From contig MU385768.1 of assembly GCA_022497155.1 (NCBI GenBank), positions 124,001-188,000 on the forward strand: a stretch of DNA of 64,000 bases, read 5' to 3'. Positions 10,226 through 23,453 of this stretch are shown piece after piece. The translations under genes were made by a program, and so were the position numbers. How positions within the stretch are numbered: position 1 is the stretch's first letter; the number at the start of each line of letters is the position of its first letter. The notes under the pieces are model-generated. The model searched no databases and was not told the origin of the DNA. It was given only the letters and a program-made list of their open reading frames with translations. This DNA comes from Whalleya microplaca (taxonomy: Eukaryota > Ascomycota > Sordariomycetes > Xylariales > Xylariaceae).

Positions 10226-13200
10226 CTACCGAGGGTTGCCACCCCAGTCATTATTTCGCCGTTCTGAACTTCGTATGGTGGCGCTTCGTCGGATGCTTTC
10301 GACCCATATCGAGTCATCAAGCAGACCTCGGACCTGGGTTGGGGTGACCGAGCTACCGCGCCGGCTGCCGTGTCGACTGTTGTCGCCCGAGGCTGTACCG
10401 GACTCCCGCATTTCGAAGCTGAAAGCCGAGGTATGAGAGCGGTTATCCGGAGTAGACGGATTTGATCGGGGTAAGCTGAGAGGATGTACGGACTGAGAGT
10501 CGTACGTCGATATGTCGGCACCGGAAGCCCAGCTCTTGTGCTGAGGTCGTGCCGCGTCGGGCGTAGATAAAAAGTCGGATGACCGAGCGCTACTTGGCGG
10601 GGCCGCCATCGTCGAGCGCTGTTGCACGGGCTGCCGGCGGTCATGTTCGTCATCCACGAAGATGTCGGGTACATCGAGCTGCGGAACTCCCGTCATTCGT
10701 CCCGATCGTTTGCTGTCCATGTGCCTCTTGAATCTCCGAGACCAGTACCTATCAAAATGTCAATATGAAGAACTCCACGACAAGGCTTAAGGGAAAAGTT
10801 ACAGTGTGTCGAAGAATCCGAGGACAACCCTCCGACGAACTTCTTCTTCGACGCGTTGAAGTCGTGCCCGACGTCGCAAGAATTCCTCAAGCCTAGACCT
10901 CTGTTAGTTACGAATTAAGCTATGCCAACTGAATGTAGATTCACCTTAAGCTTTTGCTGTCACTGATGATGTTGTAATGGGCCATGATCATGAGCACGGT
11001 GGTGAAGGAAATTCCGTTGTCTGGATCTGACGAGACCATCACTTCCTCGTAGAAGATGTTGAAGCGGCGCCGTCGCTCTTGGACCTTTCGTACGTCGATT
11101 TGAGCAAGACGTCGGTTCAGCCGCTCAATGTCTACTCCGTGGAAGCCACTGGCCGTACCGATCGACCCATGCCTGGTAGGCGTGTCGTCGCTGCGGACGT
11201 CTTCTAGAATTTGACGAACAGAGTCTTCCGAGTCATAGATGCGCATCTCGAAGATACCAGATAGCTCGCCCAAGAGTCGGGGGAATGCTTCCTTGCTGAT
11301 AAAGCCCGTGCCGGCAGGGTCAACGCTGCGCCAGGCCTCCTTGAACCTTCGTATTTCGTCTCGATCGATATGCGCCATGCCGCTTGAGCGCTGGTACACA
11401 TAACTGAAACTTTCGTATATGAGGGAGATGAAGAGATTGACAAAAATATACATGCTGACGAGGTTCCAGGCAATGAAGAGGCACCTAGCCCAGGAGCGAC
11501 TGCCGCAGTCGCTACTGAAGAAGTCGTCTGGGGCGTCGACACAAAGCGGTGGCACGATACCCGCATAGTCTTCCATGAATTGATTCCAACCCTCTCCGAC
11601 ACTGGTACGGAAGAGGAGGATGAGCGCTTTGGGAACCGTCCGGAGATTAAGGTTGACATCCTCGTTTTCCCCGAAGCGTGTCAAACTGAAGGTTTGAGTC
11701 AAGGCTATCGCAAACATGAGGAAGAACACTAGCCAGGTGGCCAGCAGATTGATGATGGTTGTCAGACTAGCGGCCGCCGTTTTGAAGAGCTGGTCAAGTG
11801 CGTCGTTCCTTGGAATCAGAAGGAGGACAACACTAACGAGGAAGTATTTGTGAAGCTGGACGAACGTCTCACTGTCGTCTTTGGTGACCAACACTACAAA
11901 AGTTGCGAAAGCACCAGAGACTGCAATCAGTGAGAAGACGTCCCAAGTGCTCCTTCTGAACCGTGTCCAGCCAAGACCGACGATGCGAATGACGATATTG
12001 GTGATATAGATCAGCGTGAACACAAAGAAGATGATATCCCTTGTGAGAGACCATATATACGGTTCATCATAGTATTCCAGCGTCAACAGAATCAGGTGAA
12101 GAACAAGCACAACGGTAATTCCAGTATACCACTTGCCCCGCTTTTCGATGGCTCTCTTGTGGCACCATTTCTTCCAGGTATTCTCCGACTCGTCGTATGA
12201 ACTCCTCGATGGGGAGATCTGGCGCAATAGCTTTCGTAACTCAAGCCACGATCTTTGCTCAGCGGTCAAGAACGCAACCCCTGTCTGCTCTGTATAATTT
12301 CGCATGAAGACGGAGATGAACAGAGTCAACACGAATACTGTACCAAGCAGATTGAACACCACGAAAAATATGGCATTGCCTTGCGCTGTCATATCCTCAG
12401 GCTGCTGACCATAGGTAGTCATTGACTGGGCAGCAAAAGACACATCGACCCAACCTTCCTGGGATACAATCTGGAAGAGAATGAATAGAGAAGACGCGAA
12501 GTCGTCAAAATTAAAGTAGTCATTGTCTGCCACGCGAGGGGCGAGTAGTTCCCAGTCGGGATTGGACGGTGAGCTTAGGTATTCCCCAAAACAGTCGTTA
12601 AGGTCGGTGAGGTCGTCATCGTTGCATTTGATGAATCTTCCATTAAACAGATGTAGGGCATATATAGCAAATGGGATCAACAGCGATAAAGAGACCAATG
12701 CAGCCTAGAAGATTATATTAGTGACTGTATGTGAGTGTTTTCCAAATTTGGCATGTAATTCACTTACGCTAACGATCTTCCACCCAGCCACTATTATTAG
12801 ATCGTGGAAAGTGTCTCTTGCGCTGTTACTGATGTTCAGTAGACGGAGAGCCCTTAGAGCCTTGAATGCGCCAACAACTCGGGAGACAGTACCATCGTTG
12901 GCAAGCAGAGTCAGCACGTTGATCCACAAGGTAATGAGAACCACACCATCTATGATACCCCAAGAGCTTCGATAGTATGCATTTGGCGTGAAGAACCAGC
13001 CATCGGCTATGATCTTGATTCCAGCCTCAACGGTGAACAGTATGGCGAAGCCCAGATCGATCCATACAAACCAGCTAGTATATCGATCATCCATATTGTG
13101 TTCTAGGAGGTATTGCTTCTGATACAACGGTGTGGTTATACAGGCGAGCAGCACCATGGCGATGATAGCAGCATATATGAACATGGAGAAGGTATACCAG

Positions 13201-16200
13201 GCGACCTTATTCGGCTCTACACCATCAAATCGCTCGTTACCCCGTCCTGGTCCAACGAGCCGCTGACAAAGCCGTCGGATCGGATTTGTGGGCTTGAAAA
13301 TGAAAAGAGAGTTGTTATATGTCGGGTGCCGAGCAAGATACTCTCTTTGGGCCTTGCGTCGCTCTGCAGTGGCAGACACCGCTTGACGAGCCATCTGCCG
13401 AGGGTCCAGCGTATCATTAGGTCCGGCAAAGCGTATATTGGAATAGAATGGGTTTGGTTCCCTGCTGGTGAACGGGTCGCGGATCTTGCCCCAGAATCTC
13501 GATATGAGCCCAGGCCGGACGCCCTCAGGCTCGGCTGCCTGTTGGGACGATGGACTGTCTACAGAATTCTGGTGCAATGGATCCAATGCATCGTCGAGGA
13601 ACTCTCGAACAACAGCATCTTTTAACAACATCTCCATTGTAGCCGGGCCATAATCAAGGGGATCCCTCTTCCTCCTGGACTTTCCAAACGAAAAAATTTC
13701 AGAAAGCGCGATATTACTGCTAGCATTGTTGCCAAGCTCCTTCCGCTGCAGGAATGCTTTGACTTGCTCCAGTCGCTTCTCATCCTCAGACACGTCGAAG
13801 TTTTCTTGGATGACAGCAATAAACATGTTTACAAGAATAAAGAACGAGAGGATGAACCAGGCAATGAGGAACATGGCACCGTACCATCCTGTCTTGTGGA
13901 TTTTAGAATACGACGTCACGTTATAGAGCATTGAAGTCCAGTCTTCGCTGGACAAGATCTGGTACATTCCCAGGAACGAGTTGAAGATATTGTAGAACGA
14001 AACCTTGATGAGCTCGCCGTCGTCGTCAAAAAGCGGTATCTCGCCTCGGAAAAGCTGGACCGCAAAGATAGCCATGATAAAGGTAATCAGAAAGACGAAG
14101 ATGATGAGGTTCCCGATACCCGTGGCGTTTCCAAGCACTAGTATAATCAACTTTCTCAAGATCGGGACAGCCAAGACCACGCGATAGCTTCGCAGAATTT
14201 GAAAAATCGAAAGCCACGCGTAGACCTGAGGGGAATTGCGTATCGGTGGCAGAACTATGATCGTGTTTGCTACCGCAAGGAACATGTCGAAGACATTACG
14301 GGTGTTCTTGTGGAAAGCCCTCCAGTTGGCCGCGAATCTGATCGCAATCTCGACGTCTAACAGCGCCGTGACTACGATGCTATTGGTGTTGATGAAAGAT
14401 GCTAGCGTCGGTGACATATCTGAACTGCGCCAGGCCTGAGCAACAAGGTCGTACGCGATCAGTAGCACCCAGAAAATCCAGGTTTTGTCGTACATCTTCT
14501 GTAACGTTGAGATCCTTTGCAAGCGTTCGTCCTGGCCTGCGATCTGGAAATCTTCATCCGTCGTGAAAGCGCTGGCTTTGCTTTCCTCTCGAATGACTTG
14601 AAAAGACGAAGTGATGACCGCAATCAACAAGTTGGTCAGCCACAGCATCATGATCATAATGCCAGCGCCAAAGAAGAGGGCCGCCGGAAGAAAATCCGAA
14701 AAGGTGGTATAGTACATGAGATCCGACCAGGTATTGGCACTCATGATGACGAAAACCAACTCCAACGAATTGATAATATTGTCAAAGTTTACTGTGCCGT
14801 TATGAGGACTTGATTGCTCAAGACAAATGGAATTTCGAGGACAGATGTAGCCCTTGGCAAACAGTGAGCCAGACTGAAGGTCGACGAAGGACTCTGGAAA
14901 GGGGCTTTTGACCCAAGGTACTTCGGTGCCATTTTCATCAAGGTACCCGCCACAGAAGGTCATGTCGTTGGTGTAGGCAGCCGAGAAATCGTCGGGCTGT
15001 GTAGGATCCCGCCAAACACATTGCCGGCTTAGACTTGACTTGAAGCTCTGCACACCAATGATGGCAAATAGGAGCCAGAAGAAGCCGATGAGAAAGGACA
15101 CTCGAACGAGAAGAGGGGCCGCTTTCTTCAAACTTCGCAATATAATCTAGAGAGCACGTTAAGCCAAGGCGTAGCGTGAGGTTGCTGAAGAGATCACAAC
15201 TTACCGCAGTTCCATTCGTGAGAGCAAGGAGTCTCACGATTCGAAGACAACTCAGCATTCGAAAGATATACAAATGGTACTGCATCTCAATACCAGTCAC
15301 ACTGAGAGCGAAGGCAATCCAGAACGAGACGACGGCGATGAAGTCAAGCCTGTTGAAACCATGTCTCAAAAACGCTCGGCGAGCCAGCTGCATTCTCTGC
15401 TGCTCCTCCAGCGTCTCAGGCATGCTGCCGTGCATCATGGTGAAAGATCGAGCGAACGTAGACGGACCGAAAGCTGGCTCTCGAGGCGTCTTGACAGATT
15501 TCTGGCGTTGCGGCCGAAATACTGCATTGTACTGATCAGATATGGCGGCACGGATACCTTTCTTCCTATCAATGGTGCTGTATTCTGCGGCATTCAGCAC
15601 GAACCCCGATACGATTATGCGAGCAATGATTTCCAGGGTGAAGATTATGAAAAGGACTAGGAGCGCCCAATTGATTGCCGAGGAAGGATCCCAGAGGAGC
15701 GGGCGCTCGTTTCCAGGTTCGTACACATTGTTCGCGGCTTCAACTGCAAGTAAGATAGCCTGGAGCACTATCATGACGAGGAGAAGGGGCTCCATCAGAG
15801 GATTTACCAAAACATCACAAAGTTTCCGCCGGATGATGTTATCGGGCCCGAAGACGCCAAGAGAACGACCTTTCAAGGGGTTCGGCATAGGGCCCATTCG
15901 CCGGGGAGGCCTAGCATCGTCCGAGTGGAACCACTCGGGATTGCCATTCTTCTCGACGGGAGATGGGTATACCTGGGAATGATAGGACGTGTCAACGCCC
16001 GCGGGAGTAGAAGCATGGGCAGATGGTCTGCGGCCGTCGGCGCTTGGTGACCTTGACCTATGCCGCCGCTGTTGCTGCTCGAGAGTTTCCCCCTCACCAC
16101 TGATATTCACTACACGCTGGGACATGGCTCTAACAATGGACGTAGCTCGGTGTAGCGCACCAGTCGTGGCCGCCGATCGCGAAGATCGATTATCATCGGG

Positions 16201-16800
16201 CATGAGAGAGTTGCCATAACTGCGGTGTTTCGAACCAAATCCAGTTTCCAGATCGAACCCGAGCATCCCAGTAGACCGCCCGCCAGTAGACCGCCCGCGT
16301 GGACGAGAGTTATCTATGTCCGAAACAGTCTGAAAACTGTATCTTGGTGCCGACTCAGATTGCGGCGTGGCTAAGGCGCCAGAAATTGGTTGCGCAGTAG
16401 CTGTCAAGGGCGTGTGATCGGACTCAAAGTAATCGGCCTGAGGAGGGTCGTCGTAATAGGGGGTCTCGGGAGCATACGGGTTCGTTGACGAAGGTGTAGC
16501 TCGAGGCATAGGCGCGGGCGGGGGATTGATATCCGGGGGGAGAGCAAACTGCAGAGCGGCAGCATCTATGGGGGAGTTTGGACTCAAGTCGCCAGGGTCG
16601 GGATGATGCCGCTGTTGACGTTGGTCGCCCTCCCAGTAAGTCGAGATGCCCGGCAAGTTGTGATCCGCAAGGGATCCCCTCTCGTTGTCGGCGCGCGACT
16701 GGTCGTCATGTTGCCGGCCGAGATTCTGTAGAGGGATGGACTGGGACGGGATGGAGAGGTGTTGTTGCTGATCGCGAGGCGAGGTCGGGGACCTGGTCAT
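10226..16800 (-). CDS. CCH1: Voltage-gated calcium channel alpha-1 subunit Cch1, 2115 aa
   Basis: This is the pore subunit of the fungal high-affinity calcium influx system, which works with Mid1 in the plasma membrane. Exons on minus are 16800-15205, 15146-12768, 12704-10945, 10892-10803 and 10748-10226; together they give 2115 aa. A disordered N-terminus of about 330 residues contains a GRSTG duplication. Four six-helix repeats follow. Pore-loop signatures are MSANTWSDL (I), LSSEDWTSML (II), VSQEGWVDV (III) and SVGEGWNQF (IV), giving an Asn/Glu/Glu/Glu filter rather than four acidic residues. The S4 segment is well charged in repeats I and III (FKALRALRLLNIS) but almost uncharged in IV (VQLHKYFLVSVVLLLIPR). 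An EF-hand-like segment, FKEAWRSVDPAGTGF, comes after repeat IV. The C-terminal tail is disordered. The gene appears intact. Confidence 0.97.
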
Positions 16801-19136
16801 GGTGGTCTTGTGTCATCCAGATGACACCAAATTAAAGTATATAGACAGGTTTTTAAGAGGGCGGGAGGCCGAGCGCTAATCGCAAGGGCAGTTCTTAGAC
16901 CGGTATCGATAGCATCACATAAGAGTAGGGTTTCAACTCGAGAATTGGTTGATTGAATGGAGAATTGGGCGATTGAAGATATCAACAGATCGGATTCGAA
17001 CGAGAGACAGGTCAACCGAGGGTGAAACACATTAATCGAGGGCGGTGTCGCACATGCAAAACGAAAAAGAGGCCACGGGCAAGCGATGGGATAGGGAGAT
17101 AAGGCGATTCTTTTGAAAATCAGACCGGTTGCGCCTCAAAGAGCAGACTGGCAATGGCTTCGCGGTCGATATGTTTTTTTTTTCTACAGAAGAAGAGAAG
17201 AAGAGGGACAAGGGAGGTAGGTACTCCCAACGTTCGAGATTACTATAGCAGAATGGAGGTGCGTCAAGATCCCAGCATCCAGGCGGGCTGGCGGGTTGAC
17301 GAAACTCAGCCTTTCTTGACACGGGGGGATCTGAGTGGACGCAGGATCCCTAGGTGACCCAGGCCCGATTGGGAATGTATCTGCTGCTAGTGCAGCCGGC
17401 AGGGAGAGACGGTGAAAAGATATGGGAAGATATGGGAATGATATGGGAGAGATATGGGGAGGACTTAACAATAAATACATACGAATACAGACTAGCCGGC
17501 TGCCTGGTACCTGCTTACGACACTTAAGGGTAAGGTAGGCAGGATGCACGGACGAAATTGACCCTCTTGGCGGCATTGGCTTGACAGGAACAGGCAGAAG
17601 GGATCTTCGGTATCTATGTAACTACCTAGGTATGTACAGTTCCGTATCTTCCACGGGAAAGGTGTGCCGCCAAGATGCCGATATTCCGTACATGCATACA
17701 TACATACATACGTAAGTGCATATGAATATCTATAAATATATATAAGTTGCAGATTATGTCGGCTAGCAATCTATGTATATTTTCAGTAGCTAGATCGGAA
17801 TTGAACCTCTTCTCACATTTTCTATTCATATGTGTAGAAATATGTACGCGCAAACAACTTGTATGTTGATATGTTGAACGGCCAAGTTGTGGAGGACTGA
17901 ATAGTTGACCCCTATAACGTCAATATTAACAGAGGTATGCTATAGCAGTCATACAACTAATAGCCTACCTTACCTTCCTAGATAACAAGCTAATTGCATC
18001 TATGTATCACTTAACATGCAGCCTTAAATACTCTATAGTATGCTCTAAGATTAGAACAAGTAAATAGTATCAATGCTAATGGGATATGCAACCTTGCTGT
18101 CTTATACATTAGGTTCGCAGTCGAACCTTGGTCTGTCCTATGTCTTGCATACTTAACCTGTACATATATCTCATTGGCAAGTGATAGAAATTAGACTCAA
18201 CTAAAAGATGTAAATGTGTAGTCACATGTTTACCTATAATAGTGTCCTCAATGTGCAAAATGATGACAGGTAAGAATCCATATATATTATCAGTACCCAC
18301 TCAGGCTGTGCATAGAAACTTATCAGGTAGAGAATGCAACTGTCTGTAGATGGCGCGGAGTACAGAGAAGAGAACAATCATCAGTGTTACTCATGATTAG
18401 GTTGGTTGCGAGCTTCCACTTATTCCGTAGGTACAGACAGGTTTTTTGCAGTCCATAGGTACAATATTGCACATACATGTACCCGAGATTGGTCTGTGCA
18501 TAAGGCACGTGACTCTCATCAAGCCAGTCAGGACTGCCAGGCCAGCTGGGTGTTCATAGCGCCTTGGCCTAAGCCCAATGAGATAAGGCGCCTTCCAAAG
18601 ATATTTCTAGTCTCAGCAGCAGCTCAGGTCTAAGATACGCACTGACGCATAGGCGCGCAGGAAAAGCGCGTTTTTGGTGTTCTCTTAAAGTGGAATGCCA
18701 TATGCCAGAGAGAGGCTGCGTCGCGTAAAAGCCAACCCAATCTTTACGCCCATGCAAACGCCCATACGCCAGTATCGCACCGCCCATAACGCACCGCACC
18801 CTCCAACAATATTCATACAACCTCACGTCACAACTTCACCTCGTCGCCATCGAGTGCCCATTTTACAACCTATACCTCGAGATACAGATATTACATTGCG
18901 TTGCCAACCGCCATGAGATCGCCAATTATATGCCACACTGTCCACATTTGACTTTTCATCCCCGTCTCCGTTGAGCTTATTTCTTAAAACTGTCTTAATC
19001 TCGAGCTCATCTCTTGTTGCCGGCTGGGTATTTCCCACATCCCCTCCTCCTCCAGCCTCGATTCGCACCCCAACTATTCTCGCGCCACTTCCTGCATCTA
19101 AGCAGCTCCAGTCGCAAACAGCACACCGTCGTCACC
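16801..19136. other. Divergent intergenic region between CCH1 and the PHD gene
   Basis: This 2.3-kb region holds both promoters. A repeated GATATGGGA motif occurs near 17420-17460 and a TACA/CATA microsatellite at about 17697-17711. Positions 17700-18300 are AT-rich. No coding frame stands out. Confidence 0.5.
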
Positions 19137-21866
19137 ATGGTCTCATCCAGAAAGCGCACTCTGCGCGACGTCGATCCTGAACCTGAATCGGACAGCCCAG
19201 CCCCCCAAAACCAACCCCAAAAAGAGCCGTCCTCGCTTCAGCGTATACGCAACACCTGGCAATTCGCCAACCTGTTCCAGTGGATCTACCTCTTTGGCAA
19301 GGTTGTCAAGATTGACGAGAATATCGACATCGATGCAAGTGTTTCCCCTGCAGGAGTGGAGTCCCATACGGAATTCCACGATGCCTTTAGTGGTGCTAAC
19401 TAACCTCTTTCATTGTAGGATCTAGAAACCGAATGCCTCAAACCTCGCTCATCCATCCTAGTCGACATCGGCCTATCTCTGCTGAAATTTGTATCATCGC
19501 ATCGCGGTTTGACGTATGCTGCCTTATAATTCCCACTCTGCAGCGAATCTATTCTGACCGACCCCAAGTCCGCAGCTTTTCGACGAATATACGCGCCGAC
19601 AATATGTGGCTAAAGCGCCACATCTCAACCCATTCGGCACCGACGACGTGCCCGCTAAATTCGATGACTTCGACGTCGTCACAAAGGTCTGTTGGCTGCT
19701 TCTACTATACTGACGAGGCTGGACTAAATCTTCGTTGCAGATAAAAGTCTTGCACCAGCTTACTCAGTGGGTCATGCTCCATCCTGACCGCATCCGAGAG
19801 AAGATGGACGAGCAGAAACCCAGCGACCAGACGGAATGGGTGCGTGTGATTCCCCGGGATTTGTAGACGGGGTATATCTAACCAGCCAATAGAGAATCGA
19901 ACCCTCTGGATGGGATAGTGACGATCGCACTTACTATATTCTAGATGATAATCGCGTCTATCGCATGACTGCAGCTCCCCCCACTCCCGCGCCATGGAAA
20001 CCTAAGAAGAACACCAAGAAGGCGAAGGCTGCCGCCAGGGCTGCTAAACGACGCCGCGTGTCTAGGTCGGCCGCGCAAAATGCTGATGCCGATGACGATC
20101 AAGCCTCGGATGCCGAAGAAGCCACCGAACTAGCAGACAATGGCCTCGGCGGTGCAAAATGGGAATGCATTGCGACGAACCTGGCTGAGGTTCAAGGTTT
20201 TCTAGCTACTATTCGAAAATCCCGTGACGATAACGAGAAAATCCTCAAGAGTACCGTTGAAGAGCACCTTTTGCCCATTCTGGAGAAACAGGAAGAGTCT
20301 CGGAAGCGCAAGGCTCTGCAGAGAGAGAAGGAACTCCTGAGCCTTCAGAAGATGGCCCACGCGAAACGGTCTAGTCGCCTTGCCAATAAGGCAGAGCAGC
20401 AACGACTAGAGGAGCAAACTAAAGAGGAAGAACAGAGGCGCCGAGCGGAAGAGGCTACGACTCGAAAAGAGGAGCAGAGACGTCTAAAGATGGAAAAAGA
20501 GCGTGACAACCGAATGATGTCTCGTGAACAGCGACTCCGGGAACGACACACCCGGCGGTTGCAGCATGAAGAAGAGTTGGCCCAGCTCTCTGAGGACAGT
20601 AAGAACCTGAGCAGCAGCAGTGGTCGGCTATCGGAAAGACGGCTCAAAGCAGAAATTGAAAAGAACAAGCAAGCCCTTCAAGAACTTGAAGAGGAGGAGG
20701 ACGACTGGATTTTCGACTGCATTTGTGGCGTCTATGGCCAGATCGATGATGGCACACACAGTGTGTCCTGTGAAAGATGCAATGTTTGGCAACATAGCAA
20801 GTGTGTCGGAATTAGCGAGGAGGAAGCGGATCGCGAAGATTTTCATTATATCTGCAAGAGCTGCCTAGGCAAGAATCCGTTGCGAATGGCAAATCCAAAG
20901 TCGGCACTTATTAAAGTGAAAGCCAACCCGTCGTATGCTTCGTCGGCACCCCCTATCGCCAAGTCGGATGACTTGCCCTCTCTACAACAACCGCAAGCCA
21001 CACAAGGCGCTGGTATTACGGTCGAGATACCTGCAAAATCCCAGGATAGCCTCGATCTCTCACTCCCAGCTGTGCCTAATGGTTCCCAACTTGAGCCCTC
21101 TGCACAGCCCTCGGGTCAGCCTACTATTCCCATTAAGCAAGCGGGCCAAGCAAGCATGCCCCCGCCATCTTCGCCGTATGCCAACGGCGATGGTCCTAAT
21201 CCATTTTCCTCGCCACACCCAACTTTGTCACCTCCTCAGCAGTCGCCAAACAAATCCCGAGCTTACTCGACTGTCTTCAACCCGTCGTCACCATCTCACA
21301 GTCGCTCCACGCGAGAAGCAAAGGCACCACAGAAGGGGGTGTTTCATGTTTCGCCAAAAGTCAATGGCACAACACCATCGACAGCACCCAGCAGTCTCCC
21401 ACCCCACGCAGATGCCTACGTTCCTACAGTTGCCGCCAGATCTGACTCGCCTTTGAAGCAACCTTTCGATACCGCAAGTAATAACTTACCGGTTCTTTCA
21501 CCGCCCTCAGTATCGTTCACTGCTTCTGCACGACCTCCCAGCAGTGATGCTAGTGCCCATCCTGCGGCACTTGCTACACCACAACTCAACAGGCATGATC
21601 AACCAGGACCAAGACTCGACTTAACACCTACCCTTCCGCCCACTCAAAACGGGCTATCGCCGTTGAAACGCTCGCCGCCACCAAGTCAGCATACAGGTAA
21701 TGGCGCAATTTCAACACCCGCGCCAGCGATTTTGCCTCCGGTAACAGCTTTGTCACCATCACCTTCGGAACAGATCTTGACGCCGCCTGTTAAGCCTGCC
21801 GATCCTGTGAGACCTGCGTCGCAGCAATCATCGCAGCAATCGAGCGGCCTGGCCGGAGATACATGA
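19137..21866 (+). CDS. DDT/WHIM-like and PHD-finger chromatin protein, 827 aa
   Basis: Exons are 19137-19334, 19419-19513, 19569-19686, 19741-19839 and 19893-21866. The N-terminus has a DDT-like helical region (FANLFQWIYLFGK, then ECLKPRSSILVDIGLSLLKF). WHIM-like blocks follow: TRRQYVAKAP, DFDVVTKIKVLHQLTQWVM and GWDSDDRTYYILDDNRVYR. A basic patch and a long Glu/Arg-rich coiled coil (about residues 270-440) precede a PHD finger at about 443-492 (FDCICGVYGQIDDG, CERCNVWQHSKC, YICKSC) with complete Cys4-His-Cys3 ligands. The last 300 residues are disordered Ser/Pro. This architecture is that of ISWI-type remodeller accessory subunits and related histone readers; the exact complex is uncertain. 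Intron 1 begins with GC (GCAAGT) and has a perfect GCTAAC branch site. Intron 2 ends in AAG. Confidence 0.85.
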
Positions 21867-23055
21867 TCGCAGTATTATTGACGGAGAAAGCCCATCTCGA
21901 TGATCCTCGATGATCCGAGAAACTACTGTTAGAGTACATACGAACCCCATCATTGAGCTTATAAGATGCTCGTATGATGGTCGAAATCTGGCTTATGGCC
22001 GGATCAGATTCAGACCTGGTGGACAAGGCGGGTCTTAGAGTATAATCTCATTAAACCCAAGGGGAGGCAACTGGTTGTGTCGGCATGCCGATACGATGTG
22101 GATTCGGCTCGGCAGCTGAAATACCTGTCTTGTCTGTCAAAAGAGATGAGTAGCCATGGCTCATCATAGATGATATCCGATAGTGCCACCAAGACAAGGA
22201 AGGGGGAGGCTTGGATTTCTGTCGGCGCTCCTAGACAATTGCATGATAAATGACTGCATTTTTACGCGTCCTAGGCAGGATTCGATACGTAGACTAGAGA
22301 AGATATATTAATGTGCGAATATATTCCGCGACGTGTTGATCGTTATCTTGCAAGTCGATGGACGTGATTCACAGTAGTGTATTGTAAAATCGTAAAGTGA
22401 ATAATAGAACTGGGTATCAAGACTTCATGAGCCACTAAGGCTGATCTCACAGTCCGGGGGAAAATGCTAGACAAGTTCAAATTACACCGAAGCCGCCAGA
22501 AATACCGTATGTATGTATGCCAGCGGGCACTGCCATGATGCCTCGTCGTCAGCCAGTAAGCATGTATCTACTCTATCTATCCATCCTCCCGGAAACCGAC
22601 ACCGTCTTCGGAGTCCAAATTCATCTATCTCATACATACCCCATCGCCATCATTAGATATGGTTTTCCCTCACCGTCTGACGTGGAGACCTCTGGGCCAA
22701 TATATTATCCCAGGCAAGTTCTCGCTTGCATAGATAGGTATCTCCCCGTTTGACTGGCCCTCTCTCTCACTCGCACGTCAACGGCCATCATAATGATCAC
22801 CCCCGTACATACATCGTAATGCTAGCTGGGTAGGCCAAGGCTCACTCGACGGGCGGCCACACACCGACTCCAATTTGCGCTGCCCCACCACGTGTCTTGC
22901 CGGCGCGCGAGTAGGAGTTCGCAGATGGCGCCTCTTGTGTGGGTTTTCTGCCTGTCTATCTGTCTCCTAAGCAGGTAGGCAGGCCTACATGTATGTACAT
23001 GTAGTTTAGAAACTGGGATAGCCTAGGTTTGATTAGAGAAGGCTGATTAGCTGGC

Positions 23056-23098
23056 TGTGTATGTATGTATGTAGGTAGGTAGCTGGCTAGCTGGCTGA
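23056..23098. repeat. GTAT/GTAG/CTGG tetranucleotide tract
   Basis: Successive GTAT, GTAG and GCTG/GCTA tetranucleotide tracts run into one another. They are visible directly. Confidence 0.85.
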
Positions 23099-23410
23099 TT
23101 TTGGCCGGCTTGCCGGGTTGGGCTGGGCTAGGCAGATAGGTAGGCATAGGCAGGGCGCTGGCTATTGATTGGATCGGACGAGGCGAGACGGTCTGGAAGT
23201 TGAGCTGTCACACAGAGTCCCGACCGTTCGCACGAACTGTTGGTCAGAGCGCCGAGACAGGATGCGTAGGTACCCGGCATCTTCGCTGCGGGCTGAGATA
23301 GAGGGAGTGAGTGTAAGTGAGTGTATGTGTGTGTGGAGACGTCATGAGCAGCAAAGCAATGCCGAATTTAGTCCTCGTACCTAGATGCGATGCTTTCGGC
23401 GACGCAAAGC

Positions 23411-23453
23411 GAGCGAGCAAGAAGCAAGCAAGCAAGCAACTAAGCAAGCAAGA
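23411..23453. repeat. AGCA/AGCG tetranucleotide tract
   Basis: An imperfect (AAGC)n array with GAGC and GAAGC interruptions. It is visible directly. Confidence 0.85.
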
